Assembly (NCBI GenBank): GCA_965230415.1
Contig: CBDDKZ010000005.1
Span: 2,356,001-2,420,000 of the forward strand
Length of the DNA stretch: 64,000 bases
Source of the DNA: CBDDKZ01 sp965230415
Lineage (GTDB): Bacteria > Bacteroidota > Bacteroidia > Cytophagales > JAAEPT01
Reading direction: 5' to 3'
Below, piece after piece: positions 34,394 to 43,181 of this stretch. The translations under genes were made by a program, and so were the position numbers. Every line of letters begins with the position of its first letter. The first letter of the stretch is position 1. A model generated the notes under the pieces. The model was not told the origin of the DNA and ran no database searches. It was given only the letters and a program-made list of their open reading frames with translations.

Positions 34394-36846
34394 TTGCATT
34401 TTCAATAAACGAAGTAGCAAGAATACTATCCTGTCGAGCTCTAATCGATGACAATGAAGCTGTCGTGGATCAAATAAGTTTGGATAGTCGGTCTATCGTC
34501 AACAAGAAAACCACCCTGTTTTTTGCTATTAAAGGACCTCATCACGATGGGCATAATTTTATTGCTGAATTGGAAGGATTAGGCGTCCGGAATTTTGTAG
34601 TTCAGGATGAATTAAAGTCAATAAATTCCAATGCCAATTTTCTTTATGTAGATGACACTTTAAAGGCATTGCAACAATTTACTCAACATTACCGGCGTAT
34701 GTTCAACTATCCGGTAGTTGCCATTACCGGGAGTAACGGTAAAACCATTACAAAAGAATGGTTGAGTTATTTGCTTCAGGACCACTATAATGTGGTTAAA
34801 AGTCCCAAAAGCTATAATTCGCAGGTAGGAGTACCTTTGTCTGTTTTGCAGATGAGTGAAAGCCATAATATAGGAATATTCGAAGCAGGAATTTCTACAA
34901 GGGGTGAAATGGAGCACTTGCAAAAAATTCTGAGCCCCACTTTTGGTATATTTTGTAATATTGGGTCCTCTCATGACGATGGTTTTAATTCCAGGCAGGA
35001 GAAGGTAAAAGAGAAATTACTTCTTTTTGAGGGATGTGAAAAGATTATTTATTGCGCAGATCATAAAGAGATTGCAGAGATGATCCGGCAACAGTATCCA
35101 GGAACATCTTTAGTGTCGTGGGGAAAAGTAGCAGGTAGTAACTATCAAATAGTACATTTGGAGAAGAAATTCCGAAAAGCACTTGCTATTATTAAAAACG
35201 AAATTCGTCAGTATATTTTCGAAATACCATTTTCCGATGATGCGTCCATCGAAAACATCATGCATTGTATAGTGCTCTCGCTGCAATTAGAGGTAGATTA
35301 TTCCAAATTGCAAGAGCAGGTTAAAATGTGCAGTCCGGTGTCAATGAGATTGGAGTTAAAGGAAGGAATTAAGGGTTGTAAAATAATTGATGACTCGTAC
35401 AATTTTGACTTGGCCGGATTAGAAATGGCGCTTAATTTTCAAGCTCAACAATATCATTTTTTATCCAAAACACTTATAATTTCAGATATTTTGAGCGGAG
35501 CGGCATCCATTGAGCATAGGTATTCAAAGGCTTGTGAACTAATAAAAGAACATCAAATTTCGAAATTGATTTGTTTGGGAACTGAATTTGAAAAGTACAA
35601 GAAAAATTTGCCGGCCAATACCTTTTTTTTCAAATCCACCATTGATTTTTTAAATAATTTCGATTGGTCAACTTTCCAGCAGGAGTTGATACTCGTGAAA
35701 GGAGCCAGGACTTTTAAATTGGAAGACGTGGTGAATAAATTACAGCAAAAGTTTCACCGTACGAGGTTCGAGGTAAACCTTTCCGCTTTGACGCATAATC
35801 TGAATTTCTATAGAGAACAACTTGATTCACAAACAAAAATAATGGTGATGGTCAAGGCTTTTGCGTATGGAAGTGGGAATGCCGAAGTAGCGAACTTACT
35901 AGCGTTTAATAAAGTAGATTATCTTGCTGTAGCTTATGCCGATGAGGGTGTTGAATTGAGAAATAAAGGAATTCAATTGCCTATAATGGTGATGAACTGT
36001 ACAGAAGAAAACTTTGATCAGCTGAGGCTATATAATCTGGAACCGGAAATTTATAGTTTTCGAATATTGAATAAGTTGGTGGAATATGCTGTTTCGACAA
36101 ATACTTTTTTTAAAGTACATATAAAAATCGATACAGGAATGCATCGTTTAGGCTTCATGCCTCAGGAAATACCGGAGGTCTATCAAAATTTAAAGGTCGA
36201 CAATATTAAAGTAGCAAGTGTGTTTTCGCACCTGGCGGCTGCAGATGAGACCGAACATGATCATTTTACTAACGAACAAATAAAACAGTTTGAAAAATGC
36301 GCTATGCAACTGGAGTTGCAATTGGGGTATAAAGTTTTGAAACATATATTAAACTCCGCGGGCATCATACGTTTTAAGCACGCACAATTTGACATGGTAA
36401 GGCTGGGTATAGGGCTTTACGGTGTAGGGGTGAATACAAAAACACAAAATCAACTAAAGACCGTAGGGACCTTAAAAACTATTGTATCACAAATAAAGCA
36501 AGTACCCCAAGATGATACGGTTGGATACGGAAGAAGGGGACAAATTACGAGAATGTCTAAAATAGCAACTTTGCCTATTGGCTATGCTGATGGCTATGAT
36601 CGTCGTTTTGGAAATGGAGTGGGAAAGGTTGTTATAAATGGGCAGCTCGTACCTACTGTCGGAAACGTATGTATGGATATGATTATGGTAGATGTTACGA
36701 ATGTAGAGCTTAGTGAGGAAGATGATGTGATTATATTTGGAGATGAAAACCCCATTGGCCTGGAAGCACAAAAAATAGGGACTATTTCTTATGAATTGCT
36801 TACCGCAATATCTGAACGTGTGAAGCGTGTTTTCTATACCGATTAG
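34390..36846 (+). CDS. Bifunctional MurF ligase / alanine racemase
   Basis: This 818-residue fusion is characteristic of Bacteroidota. The N-terminal part (about 1-450) is MurF, which adds D-Ala-D-Ala to UDP-MurNAc-tripeptide: Walker motif ITGSNGKTITKEW near 117, GIFEAGISTRGEM near 167 and DDSYNFDLAGLEMAL near 337. The C-terminal part (about 455-818) is the PLP alanine racemase: PLP lysine in VMVKAFAYGSG near 488, IDTGMHRLGF near 583, and the second catalytic base in VGYGRRG near 715. The start is GTG. The fusion makes D-alanine and uses it in the same protein. The stop codon lies inside a 15-bp inverted repeat. Confidence 0.95.
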   Translation: MIAFSINEVARILSCRALIDDNEAVVDQISLDSRSIVNKKTTLFFAIKGPHHDGHNFIAELEGLGVRNFVVQDELKSINSNANFLYVDDTLKALQQFTQHYRRMFNYPVVAITGSNGKTITKEWLSYLLQDHYNVVKSPKSYNSQVGVPLSVLQMSESHNIGIFEAGISTRGEMEHLQKILSPTFGIFCNIGSSHDDGFNSRQEKVKEKLLLFEGCEKIIYCADHKEIAEMIRQQYPGTSLVSWGKVAGSNYQIVHLEKKFRKALAIIKNEIRQYIFEIPFSDDASIENIMHCIVLSLQLEVDYSKLQEQVKMCSPVSMRLELKEGIKGCKIIDDSYNFDLAGLEMALNFQAQQYHFLSKTLIISDILSGAASIEHRYSKACELIKEHQISKLICLGTEFEKYKKNLPANTFFFKSTIDFLNNFDWSTFQQELILVKGARTFKLEDVVNKLQQKFHRTRFEVNLSALTHNLNFYREQLDSQTKIMVMVKAFAYGSGNAEVANLLAFNKVDYLAVAYADEGVELRNKGIQLPIMVMNCTEENFDQLRLYNLEPEIYSFRILNKLVEYAVSTNTFFKVHIKIDTGMHRLGFMPQEIPEVYQNLKVDNIKVASVFSHLAAADETEHDHFTNEQIKQFEKCAMQLELQLGYKVLKHILNSAGIIRFKHAQFDMVRLGIGLYGVGVNTKTQNQLKTVGTLKTIVSQIKQVPQDDTVGYGRRGQITRMSKIATLPIGYADGYDRRFGNGVGKVVINGQLVPTVGNVCMDMIMVDVTNVELSEEDDVIIFGDENPIGLEAQKIGTISYELLTAISERVKRVFYTD

Positions 36847-36884
36847 TATTATAAGTGCAAAAAAAGAGCGCACTTATAATACTA
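36844..36884. terminator. Long perfect hairpin between convergent murF-alr and LuxR-type gene
   Basis: Arms of 15 bp (36844-36858 and 36870-36884) match perfectly around an 11-nt loop (AAAAAAAGAGC). The TAG stop of murF-alr is the first three bases of the left arm. The position between convergent genes suggests a bidirectional terminator, although the stem is AT-rich and the following T-run is short. Confidence 0.75.
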
Positions 36885-36903
36885 TTTCTACCATTGCTGT
36901 TGT

Positions 36904-37563
36904 TTATGCGGCCACAGGAACCATGCTGTGCTTAACCATAAATTTTATCAGTCCGACGGTGTTTTTGACTCCGGCTTTTCCGATTAAATTTTGGCGATGC
37001 CCTTCAACGGTTCTTACACTAATATTGAGACGATCTGCAATTTCGGTACTTGTTAACTCTTGATAGATCAGAGTTAATATTTGGTATTCTCTTTTGGTGA
37101 ATTGAAAGGGAAGTGTGATCGATTTCTTGACACTGTTTACAGGTACATTCAAAGAGAAAAGTGCCTGAGCAAGAAAATCAGTTATATACGGATCTTCATG
37201 ATTATAGATGAAGTTTACTGCATTTTTTAGGTCTGCAACATTTAAATCTTTAATTAAATAACCAGAAGCCCCCGCTCTAATTAAATTGACAGCGACGTGA
37301 TTATCCATATGATTGGTTAAATATAATATTTTACAGTTGCCGGCAATTGATTTCACCTTTGTGGTAAGCTCAATGGCTGCCTGTGCACCGGGGAGGTAGT
37401 CTGTGAGTAGAATGTCTGGTGTTTCCTGATAAAGTTTTTCTAATAAGGTTTCAGGCTGGTCTGTGTGCCAGGATATCTCTATTTCTGAATCATGATCATT
37501 TTTGAAATAGGTACTCAGAATTTCTCTAAATAATTGGCTCTTATCTAATATCCAAACGTTCAT
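36904..37563 (-). CDS. LuxR/NarL-type response regulator
   Basis: This 219-residue protein has a receiver domain (1-125) with the phospho-acceptor Asp in PDILLTDYLPG near 57 and the conserved Lys in GYLIKDLN near 107, and a C-terminal LuxR-type HTH (about 155-215: FTKREYQILTLI, SVRTVEGHRQNLI). The usual N-terminal acidic pair is reduced to one Asp (WILDKS), so phosphorylation may be atypical. It is the last gene of the PorP-linked locus, 162 bp after the LytTR regulator, with three operator-like repeats in the gap. Confidence 0.88.
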   Translation of the reverse strand: MNVWILDKSQLFREILSTYFKNDHDSEIEISWHTDQPETLLEKLYQETPDILLTDYLPGAQAAIELTTKVKSIAGNCKILYLTNHMDNHVAVNLIRAGASGYLIKDLNVADLKNAVNFIYNHEDPYITDFLAQALFSLNVPVNSVKKSITLPFQFTKREYQILTLIYQELTSTEIADRLNISVRTVEGHRQNLIGKAGVKNTVGLIKFMVKHSMVPVAA

Positions 37564-37674
37564 AGTGGTGGCGATTTTTGTGATTATTGTTGCTATCTGT
37601 TATTCAATGAGTTTTTTACCTAGGCGAAAAACATTAATTAAAAATACAACAGGTAGAACTACGCATTTTGAGTT

Positions 37675-37725
37675 TGGGACGAACACTGTTTCTCGTGGGA
37701 CGAACTGGTAAAAAATGGGATGAAG
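37675..37725 (-). promoter_or_regulatory. Triple 10-bp repeat at 20-21 bp period, LytTR-type operator candidate
   Basis: On the plus strand TGGGACGAAC occurs at 37675-37684 and 37696-37705, and TGGGATGAAG at 37716-37725. Read toward the LuxR-type gene they are GTTCGTCCCA twice and CTTCATCCCA once. LytTR regulators bind direct repeats about 21 bp apart, and the Pseudomonas LytTR protein AlgR recognises a GTTCGTC core. A LytTR regulator is encoded immediately upstream. Confidence 0.6.
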
Positions 37726-38445
37726 TTAAAATTTGGGTAGTCTATTTAGTACATCTTCTTTATAAGAGTGCCCAATTGGAATTTTGGTTTGCAATAAGTA
37801 AATGTAGTCCATGTCCATTTTTTTTACATGTTCCAGATTTACAATGTAAGAACGGTGCGTTTGCACAAAGTTTCCTTCAGGTAGTTTATCTAAAAATTCT
37901 TTAAGGCTGCTGCGCATGGAAAACTTATTGTCCGTGACTTCATAAATGTCCAGGTAATTTTTGTCAGATTTTATGTATGCAATATTTTCAGCTTTGATCT
38001 TAACAAATGAATAGCCATCTTTTACAAAGAAGAAGTTATTATCATTGGAGCTTTCCTGAGGCTGGGACAATCGCTCAAATTTGGTAATGGCAATTTCGAT
38101 TGAAGCCATTAGTTGTTTGTCTTCAAAAGGTTTTGTAATATATGCTATAGGTTCTGTGGACGCGGCTTTTTGTATTGTTGCACTATCTGATTGGGCTGTT
38201 AAATAAATATGAGGAACAGGCTGAACCATATTCAACATACTCGAAAGAGTGATACCATCCTGGCCATCTGATAAATTAATGTCCAATAATACTAAATCAG
38301 GTTTGTTTTTAGTGAAAAGTTCTAAAGCCTGCTTGGTATCCATCGCGTGTCCGATTACTTCATAACCACAATTTGTTAATAATGAACGTATATGTTCACC
38401 TATGATTACTTCATCCTCGACTATGAGTACTTTAAGAGACTTCAT
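37726..38445 (-). CDS. LytTR-type response regulator
   Basis: This 239-residue protein has a receiver domain (1-125: acidic pocket in LIVEDE, phospho-acceptor Asp in LVLLDINL near 55, YLTA, Lys in YITKPFE near 105) and a LytTR DNA-binding domain (about 140-239: VKDGYSFVKIKAENIAYIKS, FVQTHRSYIVNLEHV). The histidine kinase gene lies 14 bp upstream, so the two are a cognate pair. A repeat array of LytTR geometry directly follows the gene. Confidence 0.93.
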   Translation of the reverse strand: MKSLKVLIVEDEVIIGEHIRSLLTNCGYEVIGHAMDTKQALELFTKNKPDLVLLDINLSDGQDGITLSSMLNMVQPVPHIYLTAQSDSATIQKAASTEPIAYITKPFEDKQLMASIEIAITKFERLSQPQESSNDNNFFFVKDGYSFVKIKAENIAYIKSDKNYLDIYEVTDNKFSMRSSLKEFLDKLPEGNFVQTHRSYIVNLEHVKKMDMDYIYLLQTKIPIGHSYKEDVLNRLPKF

Positions 38446-38459
38446 TCAAGTATAGATGC

Positions 38460-40133
38460 TTATTTGGAATGTCTTTCACTAATAGGACTAAATTTAAGTA
38501 AAAAAAGCGTTCCATCATCATTAATAAAGGAGAAATCTCCTTGTAGCTGCCGCGAAAGCATATTGATTAATTTCAGTCCCAGGGAATCACTTTTTTGAAA
38601 ATCAAAGTCTTCTTTTAAACCAGGGCCGTTATCCTTTACTTTTAAACATAATCGACCTTCGTTATTGTTAAAATTTATATTAATTATGAGCGGGTTGATA
38701 TTAACACTGTGTTTAAAGGAGTTGGATACCAATTCATGTATAATTAATCCAATAGACAAGGCCGTGTCAAGATTTAGTACAATTGGGTCTATATTTAGTT
38801 TCCACTCGATCTTTTTATCGGTCGTTTGGTAAATGCCATCAATGGACTGGCATAACTTATTGAGGTAGGTCGTCATATTCGCTTCACCAACATTATCTGT
38901 TGAGTAGAACTGCTTATGGATAATTGCAATGGTTTCTATGCGCTTTCTGCTTGCGTCCAGTGCGTCTTTAGCCTTAACATCATTTATCATAGATGATTGC
39001 AAAAAGAGCAAGCTTGTAATCTGTTGGAGGTTGTTTTTTATTCGATGATGAATTTCCTTCATCAACATTTCTTTTTGTTCGATAGCTTCTTTTAAGTTTT
39101 CTGTAACAACTAATAATTGCTTATTAGTGGCCTTGATGGTCTCTTTTTGTTTTTTAAGTCGGGCAATCAGAAATAGTAATATGCCACATGCAATGAACAA
39201 TATTATGGCAATTGTTATTACTGAAAATGAGATGCTCTTTTCGACTACAACCAATTCCTGATTGTTATGTTCTACAATTTTGAGCAATTCGTGTAGGCGT
39301 GCTTTGGTATTAGTCAGCTGCTCCTGAAGTATTTTGAGATTGTGCTTTTGAGGATCAGTTAGAAATATGAAATCATTCTCTTTATTTTGTATAACCGCCT
39401 CTAATTGTAATATTCGATCTTCCAGTGCAAGTACACGTTCTTTGATTAACTCGAAATTGGCTAGTTCATTGGTCGTCGCTATACGCAGTTCAGTCACCTC
39501 TGTGTTGATTTCTGCCAACTCAATGTTCCAGGTATAAATTTCATCCAGAAAAAGGTTGTGTGAATCGAGTTGCTGTTCCGCAAGTAAGAGTTGATTGGTG
39601 ATTTTTTTAAGGGAGTCGTTCAATAAAAAGCTTTTAGCACTAAAATTGGGGGGGGAGATCGTTTCGTTCTTAACAGAAGAACCATCATTAGCAGGAGGGA
39701 CTTTTTGTGAACTATCGGCTTTTAACTTGTCTTTAACAACTTGAGGTACAATTTCTACTTTGGACTTATCAATATTTTTCTTGTTCCAGTTAGGAATAGG
39801 GATTTTTAATTGAATGAAACTTCTGTTGGGGTTAATTTTTACTACAGGTTTGGCCGGAAAACCGGGTATACTCACTTTCAGTGATAGTAGCTTCAGTTCT
39901 AATAACGAATCAGGTATAATTAATGTGAAATGACCGCGGTAGTTAGTTTTAAAGGTCTGTAAGGGATATGCTTTCACTACTATTTCCGCATGCTTAATGG
40001 GGCTCATAGTGGCTTTTTCAAGAATCTCTCCCTTTACAGTAGTAAATTGGCCAAATGAGTTTTTAGTTGAGAAGAAGCAAATTAAAACTATACAAAGGTA
40101 AACAGCTTTTGATTTATTGTTTACTTGAATCAT
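38460..40133 (-). CDS. Sensor histidine kinase with periplasmic carboxypeptidase-regulatory-like domain
   Basis: This 557-residue kinase has a signal peptide or first membrane anchor (1-29), a carboxypeptidase-regulatory-like beta domain (about 32-112: TTVKGEILEKATMSPIKHAE), a Pro/Lys linker, a long periplasmic coiled coil (about 170-300), one membrane helix (about 303-326), a HisKA_2-type phosphoacceptor (His in EIHHRIKNNLQQ) and an HATPase (IHELVSNSFKHS, DNGPGL, SLGLKLINML). The domain set suggests sensing of an envelope or outer-membrane partner. It overlaps the PorP-type gene by 20 bp and is 14 bp before the LytTR regulator. Confidence 0.9.
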   Translation of the reverse strand: MIQVNNKSKAVYLCIVLICFFSTKNSFGQFTTVKGEILEKATMSPIKHAEIVVKAYPLQTFKTNYRGHFTLIIPDSLLELKLLSLKVSIPGFPAKPVVKINPNRSFIQLKIPIPNWNKKNIDKSKVEIVPQVVKDKLKADSSQKVPPANDGSSVKNETISPPNFSAKSFLLNDSLKKITNQLLLAEQQLDSHNLFLDEIYTWNIELAEINTEVTELRIATTNELANFELIKERVLALEDRILQLEAVIQNKENDFIFLTDPQKHNLKILQEQLTNTKARLHELLKIVEHNNQELVVVEKSISFSVITIAIILFIACGILLFLIARLKKQKETIKATNKQLLVVTENLKEAIEQKEMLMKEIHHRIKNNLQQITSLLFLQSSMINDVKAKDALDASRKRIETIAIIHKQFYSTDNVGEANMTTYLNKLCQSIDGIYQTTDKKIEWKLNIDPIVLNLDTALSIGLIIHELVSNSFKHSVNINPLIININFNNNEGRLCLKVKDNGPGLKEDFDFQKSDSLGLKLINMLSRQLQGDFSFINDDGTLFLLKFSPISERHSK

Positions 40134-41505
40134 TTGGACGAATAATTAGTAGGTTTTCGGAGCGTTTATCTTCTTTTATCGTTGTAATAATAGAAATATT
40201 ATTCGGATCCATACCAAGGTCAGTCAAGTATTTTTTAGCAGATTCTCCCATTAATTGGCCATTTTGCTGTTCACTTTCATTGATGACCAATTCAAGTATA
40301 ATTTTAGTGTCATAAAATGGTTTGAACAATCCTTCGTATAGATTTAGGAGTTCGCTTTTTATATCTTCTGATAGTGTGGCGTTTATTGTTTTATCAAGAG
40401 ATAAGGTGTCAGCATTAAAATCTACCTGCGTTACCAATTGCTGTACCGCCGGACCTTTTTTGATATTTTTGGTTGATTTTTTTGCGTTAGCCATGTTAAC
40501 GCTTAACACCAGTTCTATAATATTATTTCGGTTTTGGAGGTCTGTTTTTTTGAATACCGGGGCATGAAAACCAAAATCAAATCGATACCTGTCATAGTTA
40601 ATGCCCAGTGAAGAAAAAACGAAACCAGGATCTTTATACAAAATACGACTGCTTAGAGCAAATTCTTTTTGTGGCCTTTGTTTGAGACTTTTTAATGAAT
40701 AACTCAGTTCCGGGCCATAGCTAAAAGCGCTGTAATTTGGGGAGATGTTGCTCCGGAAAATTCCGTTTAATGCTAAATGACCCCATTTATGAATTGGAGT
40801 ATTGATATTGGCCGCGAAGGAACGGTTCAATTGACTTTTAAGCTGATCACTGAATGAGAGAGTAGGACGGTTTAGGGTGAATAGAGCCACTCCTATTTTG
40901 GTATTTTTAAATCGTTCGGATTTTGTCACAACCATTTGTATGCCACTGGAAATAGAAAAGTAGTTAATTTGAGTTTGTTGAATTATTTCACCATTACTTG
41001 CCAATGCGTCAAAACCGAAAAATGAATCAAACTGTGTATCTGTTGTATAAGTGCCCGGTTGAAGACCAAGGATAACATAATCACCTTGCATAGCGAAACC
41101 CAAATCAATAAACCGGAGCGGTACCTTATAACCAAAAGTGAACTGGACACCGGTGTGAACCAATTTATCAGCGAGTTCATCCCTTAAAACCGCCATAGAA
41201 ACATAGCCTAGCGCCTGTTGATCGTCTTTAAGAGAGAAAGGGGTAATCAAGTTGGCATAAGTGCTTCTAAATCGTTGTAAATTGAGCCATTGTTGTGTTC
41301 TAAACCCTATAGTAGTACTTACCGCCTGATTGACCGTAATTCCGGCAGGATTAACCAGGGAATGAATTTCTTTGCTTTGAAAGTAACCGTTAATTTGGGC
41401 CTTAAGGCAATTGCATGAAACTGAAAAGTTAAGGACCAGGAGACAGAAAAATCTAATTGCTAATGTATTAAGGTTATTACTCCTCGATCTGCTTGTTCGC
41501 CACAT
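40114..41505 (-). CDS. PorP/SprF-type outer-membrane protein with extra C-terminal domain
   Basis: This 463-residue protein is longer than typical PorP (about 300). After a signal peptide (hydrophobic core about 17-30) it opens QINGYFQSKEIHSLVNPAG with the family NPA, and continues as a PorP-type barrel to about 335. The last 120 residues carry a periplasmic extension; 395-455 (KIILELVINESEQQNGQ, SAKKYLTDLGMDPNNI) looks like a degenerate OmpA-like peptidoglycan-binding fold. The only Met start overlaps the preceding gene by 46 bp and the end overlaps the kinase gene by 20 bp. Probably an outer-membrane partner of the type-B protein next to it. Confidence 0.75.
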   Translation of the reverse strand: MWRTSRSRSNNLNTLAIRFFCLLVLNFSVSCNCLKAQINGYFQSKEIHSLVNPAGITVNQAVSTTIGFRTQQWLNLQRFRSTYANLITPFSLKDDQQALGYVSMAVLRDELADKLVHTGVQFTFGYKVPLRFIDLGFAMQGDYVILGLQPGTYTTDTQFDSFFGFDALASNGEIIQQTQINYFSISSGIQMVVTKSERFKNTKIGVALFTLNRPTLSFSDQLKSQLNRSFAANINTPIHKWGHLALNGIFRSNISPNYSAFSYGPELSYSLKSLKQRPQKEFALSSRILYKDPGFVFSSLGINYDRYRFDFGFHAPVFKKTDLQNRNNIIELVLSVNMANAKKSTKNIKKGPAVQQLVTQVDFNADTLSLDKTINATLSEDIKSELLNLYEGLFKPFYDTKIILELVINESEQQNGQLMGESAKKYLTDLGMDPNNISIITTIKEDKRSENLLIIRPNDSSKQ

Positions 41506-43160
41506 CCTTCCATAGATATTTTATAGTTCCAAATAAATGTACCTGGTTCAGCACTTTCTCCATTCCAGCCGCTTTGAAAGGCCTGATCTTTATTGTCAGT
41601 TTCAAAAATGATGTTACCCTCTCTGTCGAGTACTTCAAAATGTACTTTTTGTACCAGGTTTTCACCAGTACTTCTTATTCTGAATTGGTCATTTACACCA
41701 TCATCGTTGGGGCTGAAAAGTGTAGGTGTGAAAACTTCATGCTTAGTAACATTGAATGTGGTGTCATGAACAGAACAGGCGTTTTTTAGTGATATCGTAT
41801 AAACTCCTGCATCTTTAATATAAACAGACAAATCGGTACTCAAAACCGAGTCTTCAGGATTTATCCATTCAATGGTTGAGCCTGCAGACAAAGAAGAACA
41901 TTGCACTAAAACACTGTCTTCACATAAAACGATAGGATCTGCATCAGGGGTGAGGCTTACGGGAGCCAATGGTTCCACGTTATACAATTCATAATGTCTT
42001 AAAGTATCCACATCCACAAAAAATATATTTCTTTTAGTGGTGTCATCAGACACTGTGATACTTATCTGATCGGGATGGACTTGAGTAGAATCAAGTTTGT
42101 TGTAAGCCCAACTAAAGCTGCCTAGATTTTCATATTCAAAAATATGTCGATTATTAAACTCCAAGCCAAGCAAGTCTAAATCTCCATCTTTGTCATAATC
42201 TATGAGTTCAAGGTCATTTAAAAGCAATTCATATTGCACATAATTAGCATCCCAACTTTCGATTCCATTTCCTTTTACGAGCACCAACTTTTCATAAGTA
42301 GAATCAATGGTAGATCGGTCTTTTTGTACAAAAATATCCAGGAAACCATCGCCATTGAGGTCACCAATGGCATTAGAGTATGGTCTAACGTCATCATCAA
42401 TTATTTTAACTGCTTCTAAGAAGCCATTACCAAGATCATTTTCATACCATACTAGGGAGTCAGATGTTCCCACGAGTATATCCAAATAGCCATCTTCGTT
42501 TAAATCTTGAATTTCAAAAGAATTGATAGGTGCTAAATCTACGCTTCCAATAGCTTCATAGCTGTTTAGCTTGCCTAACTCAAGGTCTTCACAAATATAT
42601 AAGCGCTGTACTCCGGTTGGGATTAGTGCATCCCAAATTTTGAATACAAATTCATTAGCAGGATTATTATTTAACTGTTCAAATTTGATATTAGTACAAC
42701 TAACAAGTGAGTCTTCAAAATTAAATTCTTCGTATACCGCATTGTTGACATTTTCCGCGCTATCAAAACTATGTATGACTCCTAAAGGTACTCCATCATA
42801 AGAGGGAACTATGTCCATAGTAATTAAGGCAATGGAATCACCGACCTGAGAAGCTTCTAATACCAAATCTTTGTTAAGAACAGCTGGAGAAAATGTTGGG
42901 AATTCGACAACAGTGTCCAATTCCCCTGAATTCATTTTTTGATAGAGTAGATGATGTAAATTAAGATCCCTCCTGATATTGAAGTATATTAAATCTTCAG
43001 AGTTTTTTATGTTGATATATTTTTTAATACTACTTACAGAACCTGGCGAATCAATATGATTGATTTGATTTCTATAATTCAAACAAGTTTCAATTTGGGA
43101 AAATGATTCAAATCCAAATAGTACACATAGTAATAGAAAAAAAATCCTAATATTCATCAT
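41460..43160 (-). CDS. FG-GAP/VCBS-repeat surface protein with type-B T9SS C-terminal domain
   Basis: This 566-residue exported protein has a signal peptide (1-22) and an FG-GAP/VCBS-like propeller region with calcium-binding loops (DLNEDGYLDILVG, DLNGDGFLDIFV, DYDKDGDLDLLG at about 220-330). A cysteine-containing PKD/SprB-like segment (about 405-475) follows, then a gliding-motility-associated C-terminal domain (about 478-566: TLFSPNDDGVNDQFRI). T9SS would display it on the surface. It directly precedes the PorP-type gene, fitting the rule that type-B clients use a PorP/SprF partner. Confidence 0.88.
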   Translation of the reverse strand: MMNIRIFFLLLCVLFGFESFSQIETCLNYRNQINHIDSPGSVSSIKKYINIKNSEDLIYFNIRRDLNLHHLLYQKMNSGELDTVVEFPTFSPAVLNKDLVLEASQVGDSIALITMDIVPSYDGVPLGVIHSFDSAENVNNAVYEEFNFEDSLVSCTNIKFEQLNNNPANEFVFKIWDALIPTGVQRLYICEDLELGKLNSYEAIGSVDLAPINSFEIQDLNEDGYLDILVGTSDSLVWYENDLGNGFLEAVKIIDDDVRPYSNAIGDLNGDGFLDIFVQKDRSTIDSTYEKLVLVKGNGIESWDANYVQYELLLNDLELIDYDKDGDLDLLGLEFNNRHIFEYENLGSFSWAYNKLDSTQVHPDQISITVSDDTTKRNIFFVDVDTLRHYELYNVEPLAPVSLTPDADPIVLCEDSVLVQCSSLSAGSTIEWINPEDSVLSTDLSVYIKDAGVYTISLKNACSVHDTTFNVTKHEVFTPTLFSPNDDGVNDQFRIRSTGENLVQKVHFEVLDREGNIIFETDNKDQAFQSGWNGESAEPGTFIWNYKISMEGCGEQADRGVITLIH

Positions 43161-43181
43161 AACTATATAATTTAATCAACT

